From Marinilabilia salmonicolor (GTDB lineage Bacteria > Bacteroidota > Bacteroidia > Bacteroidales > Marinilabiliaceae), in NCBI RefSeq assembly GCF_003003035.1, contig NZ_PVTS01000013.1, positions 92,006 through 156,005 of the forward strand: a stretch of 64,000 nucleotides of DNA, read 5' to 3'. The notes under the pieces were generated by a model that ran no database searches, was not told the origin of the DNA, and saw nothing but the letters and a program-made list of their open reading frames with translations. Of the stretch, positions 1-8,580 are shown piece by piece. The number at the start of each line of letters is the position of its first letter. Position 1 is the stretch's first letter. The position numbers and the translations under genes were made by a program.

Positions 1-84
1 AGTCGGCGGTTAGGCTTTAGGGGAATTAGACGAAATGTGCAGTTTTTTTCTGGAATATAGGCATAAGTTTCTGTATGTGATAGC

Positions 85-153
85 GAAGCGGTTCTGTTTT
101 TTCTTGAGTTTTTTAAGTGGTTTTTTATCAGTTGGTTACGAAGTTTTAAACGA
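85..153 (+). repeat. Partial copy of a dispersed leader repeat ending at the ATG of the OstA-like gene
   Basis: This stretch contains GCGAAGCGGTT, then TTTTTTATCAG and finally TTTTAAACGA directly before the start codon at 154. The same order of blocks precedes the ATG at 23668 and the ATG at 34007. Only the downstream half of the longer copies (about 140 bp) is present here. Bases 1-84 hold no gene I can recognise; they could contain the tail of an upstream gene. Confidence 0.6.
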
Positions 154-1734
154 ATGAATTTTACCAAAATATTTTTTATATTCATTTTTGTCTTTATCAG
201 CATTCAGGAAGTCTTTCCCCAGGAGAGTCAGCGGGGAAACGGGACTATTTTAATTGAGTATGCAGATGTTTTGGAGGGGGCTGAAAAACGGTTGGGTAAA
301 AATGTTCAGGCTCTTAAAGGAAATGTGAAAATGCGGCACCACAATACACGAATGTTCTGTGACAGTGCCATTATTTTTCGAGATTCCAATAAAGTTGAAG
401 CTTTCGGGTCTATTCATATCATTCAGAATGATACCATTGATCTTTATGGAGATAAACTTTATTACGATGGTGATGAGGAGGTAGCGAAAGTTCGCGATAA
501 CGTTCGTTTGGTAAACCGAAATGTGGTTCTGACTACCAATCATCTGGATTACGACCGGCGTGACGATGTGGCCTATTATTTTAACGGAGGCCGCATTGTT
601 GATGAAAGCAATGAGTTGGTCAGCAGACTCGGATTTTATTATCCACGCATTGGGGAAGTAAATTTTAAAGATAGTGTTGTGCTGACCAATCCGGATTATC
701 TGATGTACAGTGACACCCTGAAATATTTTACCAGGACGGAGGTAGTGGAGATTCTGGGGCCTACCGATATTGTCAGTGATCAGAATACCATTTATTCCGA
801 GTTGGGTTTTTATGATACTAAAAAGGATGAGGCCCGTCTTTTGAAGAATAATTACATAGATGGGGGGGAGCAAACTTTACGGGGTGATACCATCTATTAT
901 GACCGAAAAAACGGGCTTGGGGAGGTTTTTTCCTCTATGGAGCTGGAGGATACTGCCAACAATGTTATAATAACCGGGAATTACGGTTTCTACAATGAGC
1001 TAAGTGAGCGTGCCATGGCCACCCGGCGTGCTGTACTTAAGCAGGTTTATGGTGCAGACACCCTTTTTCTTCATGCCGACACCCTTCGCGCCGATCCGGT
1101 GGAGGATGATCCTGAGAATAAAATTGTCCGGGCATTTCATCATGTGCAATTTTACAGGACTGATTTACAGGGACGCTGTGATTCCATGGTGTACGATTTT
1201 CGGGACAGTACCAATACCTTTTACCACGATCCGGTTATTTGGGCTCAGGGGAATCAAATGACTGCCGGAACCATTAAGCTGTTCACCAAAGAACGTGCCC
1301 TCTATAAAGCAGAGATGATTGACAACGCCTTTTTGATAGCTCCCGAGGATACCATGCATTACAATCAGATCAAAGGTAAGTTGATGACGGGCTATTTTAG
1401 AGAAAATCAGTTGTATAAGATTGATGTCGATGGAAACGGTCAGACGGTCTATTATCCTAAAGACCGGGAGTATGTGATAGGGGTCAACCGGGCTGAGAGC
1501 AGCAATCTTACTATTTTTCTGGAAGATCGGAAGGTGAATACCATTGTTTTGCGAACTCAGCCGTCAGGAAATATGAATCCTCCTTTGGTTTTAGCTCCCG
1601 AGGATACCAAACTTGATGGTTTTGTCTGGCTCGAAGAGTATCGGCCCAAAAGCTATGAATCCATCTTTAACTTCCGGAAAATGGAGGTGGATGTTAAGCG
1701 TGCTGATTACAGCGGATATCAATTTGACCAGTAA
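154..1734 (+). CDS. OstA-like (LptA/LptD N-domain related) periplasmic protein
   Basis: The 526-residue product has a signal peptide (hydrophobic residues about 6-17, likely cleavage near FPQ at 21-23). The mature part is a long series of short beta-strand repeats of the OstA/LptA jellyroll type, with recurring patterns of polar strand, D-x-x-x-Y-Y and GN-like turns (for example LKGNVKMRH, YGDKLYYDG, RGDTIYYDRKN). Such proteins bind LPS or lipid-like molecules and bridge the periplasm. In Bacteroidota the OstA-like protein is usually a stand-alone gene of about 500-600 residues, which matches this length. No LptD C-terminal barrel is present. The leader just upstream is a dispersed repeat, and a strong hairpin terminator follows. 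Family assignment is fairly secure; the exact role in LPS transport is inferred. Confidence 0.8.
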   Translation: MNFTKIFFIFIFVFISIQEVFPQESQRGNGTILIEYADVLEGAEKRLGKNVQALKGNVKMRHHNTRMFCDSAIIFRDSNKVEAFGSIHIIQNDTIDLYGDKLYYDGDEEVAKVRDNVRLVNRNVVLTTNHLDYDRRDDVAYYFNGGRIVDESNELVSRLGFYYPRIGEVNFKDSVVLTNPDYLMYSDTLKYFTRTEVVEILGPTDIVSDQNTIYSELGFYDTKKDEARLLKNNYIDGGEQTLRGDTIYYDRKNGLGEVFSSMELEDTANNVIITGNYGFYNELSERAMATRRAVLKQVYGADTLFLHADTLRADPVEDDPENKIVRAFHHVQFYRTDLQGRCDSMVYDFRDSTNTFYHDPVIWAQGNQMTAGTIKLFTKERALYKAEMIDNAFLIAPEDTMHYNQIKGKLMTGYFRENQLYKIDVDGNGQTVYYPKDREYVIGVNRAESSNLTIFLEDRKVNTIVLRTQPSGNMNPPLVLAPEDTKLDGFVWLEEYRPKSYESIFNFRKMEVDVKRADYSGYQFDQ

Positions 1735-1792
1735 TGCCGGTAAAAAAATGGCCTGTCATTGTTGTTGTAACAATTCAGGCCACCTGATATTG

Positions 1793-1827
1793 CAAGGGGT
1801 TCTATTGGAACCCCTTGTTTGTTTTTT
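1793..1827 (+). terminator. Rho-independent terminator after the OstA-like gene
   Basis: A perfect 10-bp stem CAAGGGGTTC / GAACCCCTTG encloses a 5-base loop and is followed by TTTGTTTTTT. It lies between two convergent genes. Confidence 0.85.
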
Positions 1828-1846
1828 ACACCTTCAGTTGCGGTAT

Positions 1847-2068
1847 TTAGTATTCATCTTCATTAAAGAAGAAGTCATCTTTGCTCGGATAATCCGGCCA
1901 GATATCTTCAATACTTTCATACACTTCACCTTCATCTTCAATTTCCTGAAGGTTTTCAATTACTTCAAGCGGCGCACCCGACCGGATGGCAAAGTCAATC
2001 AACTCATCTTTAGTGGCAGGCCACGGAGCATCCTCAAGTTTAGAAGCTAATTCAAGAGTCCAATACAT
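1847..2068 (-). CDS. DUF2795-family small acidic protein
   Basis: This 73-residue, very acidic protein begins MYWTLELASKLEDAPWPATK. It has the pattern of the DUF2795 family: an N-terminal L-x-D-x-x-W/Y-PATK-x-ELID motif and a helical V-I-E-N-L stretch, ending in an Asp/Glu-rich tail. The function is unknown. It lies 81 bp downstream of the cobalamin adenosyltransferase on the same strand and may be co-transcribed with it. The acidic tail (residues about 45-73) is typical of Bacteroidota members. Confidence 0.75.
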   Translation of the reverse strand: MYWTLELASKLEDAPWPATKDELIDFAIRSGAPLEVIENLQEIEDEGEVYESIEDIWPDYPSKDDFFFNEDEY

Positions 2069-2149
2069 ATCGTTAACAGTTTAACTCTTAATAATATTTT
2101 GTTTTTTACTATTGCTGATTTTCTGCGAAATTAGAAAAAAAAAACAATC

Positions 2150-2710
2150 TTACAACTTTGGACTCCATGGAATTTCATTATTCTCGTAAAAATTGGATAA
2201 ATATCTGGATAACACGAAGAAATAATCCGATAATCTGTTGAGATACCTTATGACCCATGTGGCTACCTCTGTCTTTTCCGCCATTTCATTGACTCTTCTT
2301 TCGGCTCTTCGACAGACGGTTCGTGCAATGTGTGCGTATGTTGCCGCCGGATGGCCTCCGGGAAGAATAAAATTTTTCAGCGGGGGAAGTGTCTCCTCCA
2401 TTTTATCCATTTCTGTTTCCAGTAAGGTGATTTCAGCTTCGTCGGAGTTCAATCTGGATCTTAAATCCGATACGGCATCATCGGTGGCGAGGTAGGCGCC
2501 AATCATAAACAACTGATCCTGAATGTGTAGTATGACGTTGTTGATGGATTCTTCATTGGGCCAGGAGCGAATCATCCCGATGTTTGCATTGAGTTCATCC
2601 ACCGTGCCGTATGCTTCCAGTCGGTAATGGTGTTTGTCCACTCGTGTTCCCCCAATCAAACTTGTCTTTCCTTTGTCTCCTGTTTTGGTATATACCTGAC
2701 TTTTTGCCAT
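2150..2710 (-). CDS. pduO: PduO-type ATP:cob(I)alamin adenosyltransferase
   Basis: The 186-residue protein makes adenosylcobalamin from cob(I)alamin and ATP. The N-terminal YTKTGDKGKTSLIGG (residues about 7-21) is the ATP-binding signature of the PduO family. It is followed by the conserved EAYGTVDELNANIG segment and, in the C-terminal half, by the RRAERR arginine-rich helix that contacts ATP. The length matches single-domain bacterial enzymes. The enzyme supplies coenzyme B12 for mutases, which links it functionally to the B12 uptake locus at 21.2-24.8 kb, although it carries no riboswitch that I can see. Confidence 0.92.
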   Translation of the reverse strand: MAKSQVYTKTGDKGKTSLIGGTRVDKHHYRLEAYGTVDELNANIGMIRSWPNEESINNVILHIQDQLFMIGAYLATDDAVSDLRSRLNSDEAEITLLETEMDKMEETLPPLKNFILPGGHPAATYAHIARTVCRRAERRVNEMAEKTEVATWVIRYLNRLSDYFFVLSRYLSNFYENNEIPWSPKL

Positions 2711-2793
2711 TCGTTAATTGTTTTTGGTTTTGTAGGGTAACAAAGATAGGTCGATAAGGATTATTTCAATGGAGATTTTAACCTTATTTAGAA

Positions 2794-2979
2794 GTGTTTG
2801 TCCATAAAGTGCCATTTACTGCGTTACGCTTGCCCGAAAATTACTCATTTACTCAAGTAAACTGCGAATTTTCGGGCTTCGCAAGCCCCCGAAGAAAAAT
2901 CGGGGCAGGCTTTGTAACTGGCACTTTCTTGACAAACACATGACCAGAAATAAATTTTGCTTAGTTTATGGACAGGCAC
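2794..2979. repeat. MITE-like element, copy 1 (inverted partner at 52073-52234)
   Basis: The left end reads GTGTTTGTCCATAAA, and the right end read on the opposite strand is GTGCCTGTCCATAAA (13 of 15 identical). An internal stem GCTTGCCCGAAAATT / AATTTTCGGG..GCAAGC lies at about 2828-2886. The copy near 52.1 kb is in reverse orientation and shares the ends, the GCTTGC arms, the AAGTAAACT centre and the TGGCACTTTCT block. This copy has an extra small hairpin (CCCCGA / TCGGGG) at about 2887-2905. No coding capacity was seen. Confidence 0.7.
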
Positions 2980-3011
2980 TATTTAGCCTGCTTTATTCAT
3001 GAATTATCGTT

Positions 3012-3164
3012 ATGAGATGTTCAAATATCAAGAAATACAATCACCCGCAGATAAAATGGATGCAGGAAATAATGGATTATTTTCAAATCCATTTTATTGA
3101 GGACGGTTGGATTTTGCAGATATTTGGACATCGGAATAGATTATTTGTGAATAATGCAGGTTAG
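3012..3164 (+). CDS. Possible 50-residue small ORF, unrecognised
   Basis: An ATG-started frame of 50 codons runs through otherwise gene-free sequence. The product (MRCSNIKKYNHPQIKWMQ..., ending FVNNAG) has a plausible amino-acid mix with several aromatic residues but matches no family I know. There is no clear ribosome binding site and no neighbour in operon distance. It could equally be a chance frame or the remnant of a degraded gene. Confidence 0.2.
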   Translation: MRCSNIKKYNHPQIKWMQEIMDYFQIHFIEDGWILQIFGHRNRLFVNNAG

Positions 3165-3465
3165 TTTCGATCCTAAAAGTTTCATCTACGAATAGTGTTT
3201 CTCAAAATCCTCTTCTGCCTTCTGCCTTTTATTTTCTTCAATGCAGAGACGCTTTGTTATTTAGAATGAATATAAATTGCATTCTTTTTCAAAGTCGGCT
3301 ATTCACTGGAGGCAAGAATTATCAATACATCTAAGTGTTGAAGTTACAATAAATATATTTTAAGGAATTAAAATACTTTTTTCTTCTTTGCAGTTAACGG
3401 ATTCCTTTTTAATTTAGCGAAGCAAAATCAAAGTGTTTTTTCAACACTAAACAGGATGGTTCTTT

Positions 3466-3540
3466 GATGAAACGAGCATGGCAACGATTGCCTCAAAAGA
3501 GAATGTAAACAATCGACCATGCGATTTCCATCAGACCAAT
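3466..3540. repeat. GATGAAACGAGCATG hairpin repeat, copy at 3.5 kb
   Basis: The unit starts with GATGAAACGAGCATG and ends with CATGCGATTTCCATC, which is close to its reverse complement; CAAAAGAGAATGTA lies between them. A very similar unit lies at 33774-33846, and the 5' half also opens the longer leader repeats at 23527 and 33868. The remaining sequence between 2980 and 3608 contains no other structure I recognise. Confidence 0.6.
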
Positions 3541-3608
3541 AACTTAGATAAATTATTTACTGATGAAATTACTAATATTTTTTTAATTCTAAAATGGTTC
3601 GGTAAAAC

Positions 3609-4349
3609 ATGATGAAAAAGGTGCTAAATAATACGATATCCGTTGACTGCGTAATATTCGGTTTTGATTTTGAGAAACTCAATGTTTTATTGGTGGACCG
3701 TGTTTTGGTGGATGAAAAAACAGGGAAAGAGTTGTTTTCTGATCTTACATTGACGGGTAATCACATTTTTGAAGATGAAAGTCTTGAGGATGCTGCTGCC
3801 CGGATCCTTTTTGATCTTACCGGCCTCGAGAATATCTACCTGAAACAGTTTGGTGCATTTGGAGATACCGAACGATTACTAAAGCCTAATGATCAGGCAT
3901 GGCTCAGAGCCAGTGGAAGAGATCCGCACAGTCGAATTTTGTCGGTGGGGTACTATTCACTCCTTGCCACCGAAAAGGTGACCCTGAAGTGGAAAGGCCG
4001 AAACGTAAAATGGTATCCGGTGGCTGAAGTGACCGATCTGGCTTTTGATCATTACACCATTTTGCAATCTGCCTTGCAAGCCCTGCGCAGAGAATTGCTT
4101 TATGAGCCTATCGGGTTTGAACTGTTGCCCGAAAAGTTTACCCTTTCACAATTACAAAAATTGTATGAGGTGGTGCTGGGAGTTGAGTTGGATAAGCGGA
4201 ATTTCCGAAAAAAAATAGCACGCATGAAGTACCTCATACCTTTGGATGAAAAACAAAAAGGGGTGGCCCATAAACCTGCACGCTTGTACATGTTCAGTCG
4301 GGAAGTTTATGAAAAGACCCGGAAAGAAGTTTTTGATTTTAATATTTAA
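3609..4349 (+). CDS. NUDIX-domain transcriptional regulator (NrtR/AraR-like) of sugar utilisation
   Basis: The 246-residue protein has an N-terminal Nudix fold (residues about 8-145) and a C-terminal winged-helix region (about 160-240, including LPEKFTLSQLQKLYEVVLG and the basic NFRKKIARM). In the NrtR family the Nudix domain acts as a ligand sensor and the wing binds DNA; in Bacteroidota such proteins often control sugar genes. The Nudix box is degenerate: GNHIFEDESLEDAAARILFD lacks the catalytic REUXEE core, which argues for sensing rather than hydrolysis. It lies 9 bp upstream of a sugar symporter gene and in line with a GH94 enzyme and SusCD, so it probably regulates this locus. The inducer is unknown. 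Confidence 0.82.
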   Translation: MMKKVLNNTISVDCVIFGFDFEKLNVLLVDRVLVDEKTGKELFSDLTLTGNHIFEDESLEDAAARILFDLTGLENIYLKQFGAFGDTERLLKPNDQAWLRASGRDPHSRILSVGYYSLLATEKVTLKWKGRNVKWYPVAEVTDLAFDHYTILQSALQALRRELLYEPIGFELLPEKFTLSQLQKLYEVVLGVELDKRNFRKKIARMKYLIPLDEKQKGVAHKPARLYMFSREVYEKTRKEVFDFNI

Positions 4350-4358
4350 CAGGAACCC

Positions 4359-5972
4359 ATGTCCAATATCATTCAGAAATTAAGTTTTAAAGAGAAAGTT
4401 GGTTATGCCCTGGGAGATGCTGCAGCCAATATAGCTTGGAGAGGGGTGGCCACTTTTCTGATTGTTTTTTATACCGATGTTTTCGGGCTTAATCCCGCGG
4501 CTGTTGGTTTGTTGATGTTGATTGCCCGTTCCAGCGACGGCATCAGTGATGTGTTGATGGGAATTGTGGGTGACCGCACCAACTCGAAATACGGAAAGTT
4601 CCGGCCCTGGATTCTCTGGACAGCAGTTCCCCTGGGAGTCATTCTTTCTATGTTGTTTACCACCCCTGATCTAAGTGATACCGGCAAAATCGTTTATGCC
4701 TATTCTACCTATATCTTATTTACCCTCATTTATACCGCCAATAATGTTCCTTACGGGGCGCTGATGGCGGTGATGACCGGCGATGACAAGGAACGCACCA
4801 GTATCGGGTCTTATCGCATGGTGGGAGCTTTTGCCGGAGGGATGCTGGTTCAGGGAGCACTGCTGCTGTTGGTTGCACACTTTGGAAATATCAACCCGTC
4901 CATCGAAGTAGCGCAAATCGAGAATCAGAAGTATGAAGTGGTTGTTTCCACCCCTGAGAATGTGGAAAACGTAAACATCAAAACTGAAGACGGAGTGGCG
5001 CTTTTTAGCTGGGCGGATGCAACACTGGCGGATAGTTCAAATATTCCTACCAAAGGAAAAAGTTTCTCAATGGAGGCCAACAAAGATTACGCGTTTATTG
5101 TGGAAGGAGAACCGGAATTGGAAGCCGCCAAAATTCGCATTGTTGATCAGAAACAGGGATACAGCAAGTCTATTTTTCTGATGTCCATTGTGCTGGTGAT
5201 TTCATTGTTCATCACTTTTGCAGCTACCAAAGAGCGAGTGCTTCCCCCAAAAACTCAGGAGACTAATCTGTTGAAGGATCTGAAGGATCTGGTAAAAAAT
5301 AAGCCCTGGCTGATTCTTTTGATAATTGGCTTGTTGTTTAATGTTTACAATTCCATAAAACAAGGAATCACAGTCATTTATTTCACCCATTATCTGCACG
5401 ATCAGTTGCTGGCAGGGTCTTATATGGTGATGCTGATGATTGCTTCCATTCTTGGAGCCATGGCAACTTCGCCACTTGGACGCCGACTGGGTAAAAGAAA
5501 ACTGTTTATCTATGCCCTGCTGTTTTCGGGTGGTGTGAATGCCCTGATTGCTTTCTGTGATCCGGAAGATACCACCGCCATATTTGCCATCGGTATCATA
5601 TCTGAATTTGGTGCAGCCATATTTCCCACCTTGTTTTTTGCCATGCTGGGTGATGCTGCCGACTATTCTGAATTTAAGAATGGCCGCAGAGCCACCGGAC
5701 TGGTTTATTCGGCCGGATCTTTTGCCACCAAATTTGGAGGTGGTCTGGCAGGTGCCATCATTGGCGCAGTCCTGGCTTTCTTCCATTACGACGGACAAAA
5801 TGCTGTGGCGATTCAGGGGGCAGTGCCGGGTATCATAATGCTGATGAGTTGGATTCCAGCCGTGATTGCAGTTATTGCTGCTGTATTGATGCGATTCTAT
5901 CCGCTTGATCAGGATGCTTTGGATGAAATAACGACAGAACTGAATGCACGAAGAGCTGCCGAACATGCTTAA
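4359..5972 (+). CDS. GPH-family (MFS) sugar:cation symporter
   Basis: The 537-residue membrane protein starts with the typical LSFKEKVGYALGDAAANIAW of glycoside-pentoside-hexuronide symporters and has the DRTNSKYGKFRPW loop between helices 2 and 3. The C-terminal half contains GDAADYSEFKNGRR, another family hallmark. A hydrophilic insertion of about 100 residues (roughly 190-290) sits between the two six-helix halves; it is longer than usual and predicted to be extramembrane, a feature worth noting. Placed between the regulator and the phosphorylase, it probably carries the disaccharide or oligosaccharide across the inner membrane. Confidence 0.9.
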   Translation: MSNIIQKLSFKEKVGYALGDAAANIAWRGVATFLIVFYTDVFGLNPAAVGLLMLIARSSDGISDVLMGIVGDRTNSKYGKFRPWILWTAVPLGVILSMLFTTPDLSDTGKIVYAYSTYILFTLIYTANNVPYGALMAVMTGDDKERTSIGSYRMVGAFAGGMLVQGALLLLVAHFGNINPSIEVAQIENQKYEVVVSTPENVENVNIKTEDGVALFSWADATLADSSNIPTKGKSFSMEANKDYAFIVEGEPELEAAKIRIVDQKQGYSKSIFLMSIVLVISLFITFAATKERVLPPKTQETNLLKDLKDLVKNKPWLILLIIGLLFNVYNSIKQGITVIYFTHYLHDQLLAGSYMVMLMIASILGAMATSPLGRRLGKRKLFIYALLFSGGVNALIAFCDPEDTTAIFAIGIISEFGAAIFPTLFFAMLGDAADYSEFKNGRRATGLVYSAGSFATKFGGGLAGAIIGAVLAFFHYDGQNAVAIQGAVPGIIMLMSWIPAVIAVIAAVLMRFYPLDQDALDEITTELNARRAAEHA

Positions 5973-6019
5973 CAAAAACACATTAACTATTAGATACTAT
6001 ATATTTTACGAAGAACATT

Positions 6020-8452
6020 ATGAAGTTTGGATTTTTTGATGATGAGCGGAGAGAGTATGTGATCAATACTCCTGAAACCCCCTGGCCATGGATTAATTAT
6101 CTGGGAAATGAAGATTTCTTTTCCCTGATATCTAATACAGCGGGAGGCTATTCTTTTTACAAGGATGCCAAGTTTCGGAGGTTGACACGCTACCGGTACA
6201 ACAATGTGCCCATGGATAACGGGGGACGTTACTTTTATATCAATGACGGAGGTACCGTGTGGTCGCCGGGTTGGAAACCGGTAAAAACAACGTTGGACAA
6301 TTATGAATGTCGCCATGGACTGAGCTATACCAAGATTACAGGTGAAAAGGACGGGCTGGAAGCAGAAGTATTGTTTTTTGTGCCCCTGAAGTCATGGTGC
6401 GAAGTTCAAAAAATGAAGCTGACCAATAAAACCGGAGAAAAGAAAACTTTTAAACTTTTTTCTTTTCAGGAGTGGTGCTTGTGGAATGCGGAAGATGATC
6501 AAAATAACCTGCAGCGTAATCTGAACACCGGAGAAGTTGAAATTGATGATTCAACGATATACCATAAAACGGAATACAAAGAGCGTCGCAATCACTATGC
6601 ATTTTACCATGTAAATGAGCCGGTACAGGGTTTTGATACCGACCGGGAAAGTTTTGTTGGGCTTTACAACGAATTTTCAGGTCCTCAAGCAGTGCTGGAT
6701 GGGAAACCCCGAAATTCAAAGGCTCATGGATGGTCTCCCATCGCCTCTCATTATTTTGAGATCGAGCTGGCACCGGGTGAGAGTAAAGAGTTGGTGTTTC
6801 TTTTGGGATATATCGAAAATAAAGAGGAGGAAAAGTGGGAAGCCAAAAATATCATCAATAAAAAACCGGCAAAGGAAGTGATAGCCAGGTTTGATACCGT
6901 TGAAAAAGTCAATGCTGCTTTTGATGAGCTGAAGAAATACTGGGACAATCTGCTCGATGGATTCGTTTTGGATAGTGGTGATGAGAAGCTGGACCGTATG
7001 GTGAATATCTGGAATCAGTATCAGTGTATGGTTACCTTTAATATGTCTCGTTCAGCCTCTTTTTTTGAAGTGGGTATCGGACGTGGAATGGGATTCCGGG
7101 ATTCCAATCAGGATCTGATTGGTTTTGTACATCAGATTCCCGAAAGGGCCAGGGAGCGGATTATTGATATTGCCTCTACCCAGTTTCAGGATGGTGGTGC
7201 ATATCACCAGTATCAGCCTCTTACCAAGCGTGGAAATGATGCCATCGGTGGCAACTTCAACGACGATCCTTTGTGGCTGATTCTTTCCACCGCCGAATAC
7301 ATCAAAGAAACAGGTGATTATGGTATTCTTGATGAATTGGTGCCTTTCGACAATGATCTGTCGGTGGCCAAAAGTCATTTCGACCACCTGAAGGTTTCTT
7401 TTTACCATGTGGTAAATCACCTGGGGCCCCATGGATTGCCGCTTATCGGGCGGGCTGACTGGAACGATTGTCTGAACCTGAACTGTTTCTCGAAAGATCC
7501 CAATGAGTCGTTTCAGACCACTGAAAATAAATCGGGCGGAACTGCAGAGTCATTGATGATTGCCGGCCTTTTTGTAGTCTATGGAGGGGAATATGTGAAG
7601 CTCTGTCGTCAGATTGGTAAAGATGCCGAAGCTGATGAGGCTCAAAAGCACGTGGACAACATGGTGGAAGCCATCAAAAAACACGGCTGGGACGGTGAAT
7701 GGTATCTGAGGGCATACGATTTTTATGGCAACAAAGTGGGAAGCAACGAGAATGAAGAGGGAAAAATATTTATTGAATCTCAGGGTTGGTGTGCTATGGC
7801 CGAAGTAGGTAAAGAAGAGGGCATGGTTAAAAAAGCTTTGGATTCAGTAAAAGAAAAACTCGACTCAAAATATGGCATTGTATTGAACAACCCCGCTTTT
7901 ACAAAATATGTGATTGAGTACGGTGAGATATCTACTTATCCTGCCGGATACAAGGAGAACGCAGGGATTTTCTGCCACAACAATCCCTGGATAATGATTG
8001 GAGAGACCAATATCGGTCGGGGCGAAAGAGCCTGGGAGTATTACAAGAAAATTTGTCCGGCTTATCTGGAGGAGATTTCCGAATTGCATCGTACCGAACC
8101 TTATGTATATGCTCAAATGGTGGCCGGGAAAGATGCAGCAAAACCGGGTGAAGCCAAAAACAGCTGGCTCACAGGAACTGCAGCCTGGAACTATTATGCC
8201 ATTACCCGCTATATTCTGGGAATTCGTCCCGATTATGACGGATTGGTGGTTGACCCATGTATTCCAGCCGACTGGAAAGGCTTTTCTGTGAAAAGAAGGC
8301 TGAGAGGAACTACTTTTAATATAAAAGTGGTTAACACGGGTTCTGTAAGCAAAGGGGTTGCAAGAATGACTGTGGATGGAAATGAGGTGAGGGGCAATGT
8401 GGTTTCCGTTTTCGACGGAAAAGAACACGATGTATTGGTAGAAATGGGATAA
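6020..8452 (+). CDS. GH94 glycoside phosphorylase, cellobiose phosphorylase-like
   Basis: The 810-residue cytoplasmic enzyme has the size and layout of cellobiose phosphorylases: an N-terminal beta-sandwich (about 1-280), a helical linker, an (alpha/alpha)6 barrel (about 320-720) and a C-terminal jellyroll. The start [15 protein letters not shown] and the segment [20 protein letters not shown] are typical of the cellobiose branch. The catalytic acid is expected at Asp483 in RADWNDCLN, matching the W-N-D spacing known from characterised enzymes. It would cleave cellobiose with phosphate to glucose 1-phosphate and glucose. Other GH94 specificities (cellodextrin, laminaribiose) cannot be excluded. 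It lies 47 bp after the symporter. Confidence 0.88.
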   Translation: MKFGFFDDERREYVINTPETPWPWINYLGNEDFFSLISNTAGGYSFYKDAKFRRLTRYRYNNVPMDNGGRYFYINDGGTVWSPGWKPVKTTLDNYECRHGLSYTKITGEKDGLEAEVLFFVPLKSWCEVQKMKLTNKTGEKKTFKLFSFQEWCLWNAEDDQNNLQRNLNTGEVEIDDSTIYHKTEYKERRNHYAFYHVNEPVQGFDTDRESFVGLYNEFSGPQAVLDGKPRNSKAHGWSPIASHYFEIELAPGESKELVFLLGYIENKEEEKWEAKNIINKKPAKEVIARFDTVEKVNAAFDELKKYWDNLLDGFVLDSGDEKLDRMVNIWNQYQCMVTFNMSRSASFFEVGIGRGMGFRDSNQDLIGFVHQIPERARERIIDIASTQFQDGGAYHQYQPLTKRGNDAIGGNFNDDPLWLILSTAEYIKETGDYGILDELVPFDNDLSVAKSHFDHLKVSFYHVVNHLGPHGLPLIGRADWNDCLNLNCFSKDPNESFQTTENKSGGTAESLMIAGLFVVYGGEYVKLCRQIGKDAEADEAQKHVDNMVEAIKKHGWDGEWYLRAYDFYGNKVGSNENEEGKIFIESQGWCAMAEVGKEEGMVKKALDSVKEKLDSKYGIVLNNPAFTKYVIEYGEISTYPAGYKENAGIFCHNNPWIMIGETNIGRGERAWEYYKKICPAYLEEISELHRTEPYVYAQMVAGKDAAKPGEAKNSWLTGTAAWNYYAITRYILGIRPDYDGLVVDPCIPADWKGFSVKRRLRGTTFNIKVVNTGSVSKGVARMTVDGNEVRGNVVSVFDGKEHDVLVEMG

Positions 8453-8494
8453 AAAAAAAGCTTATGATTATAATGGAGTAAATAAAAAAGGGAT

Positions 8495-8528
8495 GTCATT
8501 CGGAAAAATTGGCGTTGGACCGAATGAT
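8495..8528 (+). promoter_or_regulatory. Leader hairpin upstream of susC
   Basis: TCATTCGG and CCGAATGA form an 8-bp stem around a 16-base loop in the 128-bp gap between the phosphorylase and the SusC gene. It has no T-tract, so it is more likely a processing or attenuation element than a terminator; either role is an inference. Confidence 0.35.
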
Positions 8529-8580
8529 CACCCCAGAGATTAGTTCTAACTATTGTTAAAACCTGTAAAACGGCAAATTT

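Noticed and set aside
1..84. C-terminal tail of an upstream gene at the window start
   Set aside because: One + strand frame is open for 18 codons to a TAG near 58, but this is too short to support a call.
5202..5981. 259-residue - strand frame opposite the symporter
   Set aside because: It is the complement of a membrane protein gene with strong + strand evidence; the His/Gln/Ser-rich product is a shadow.
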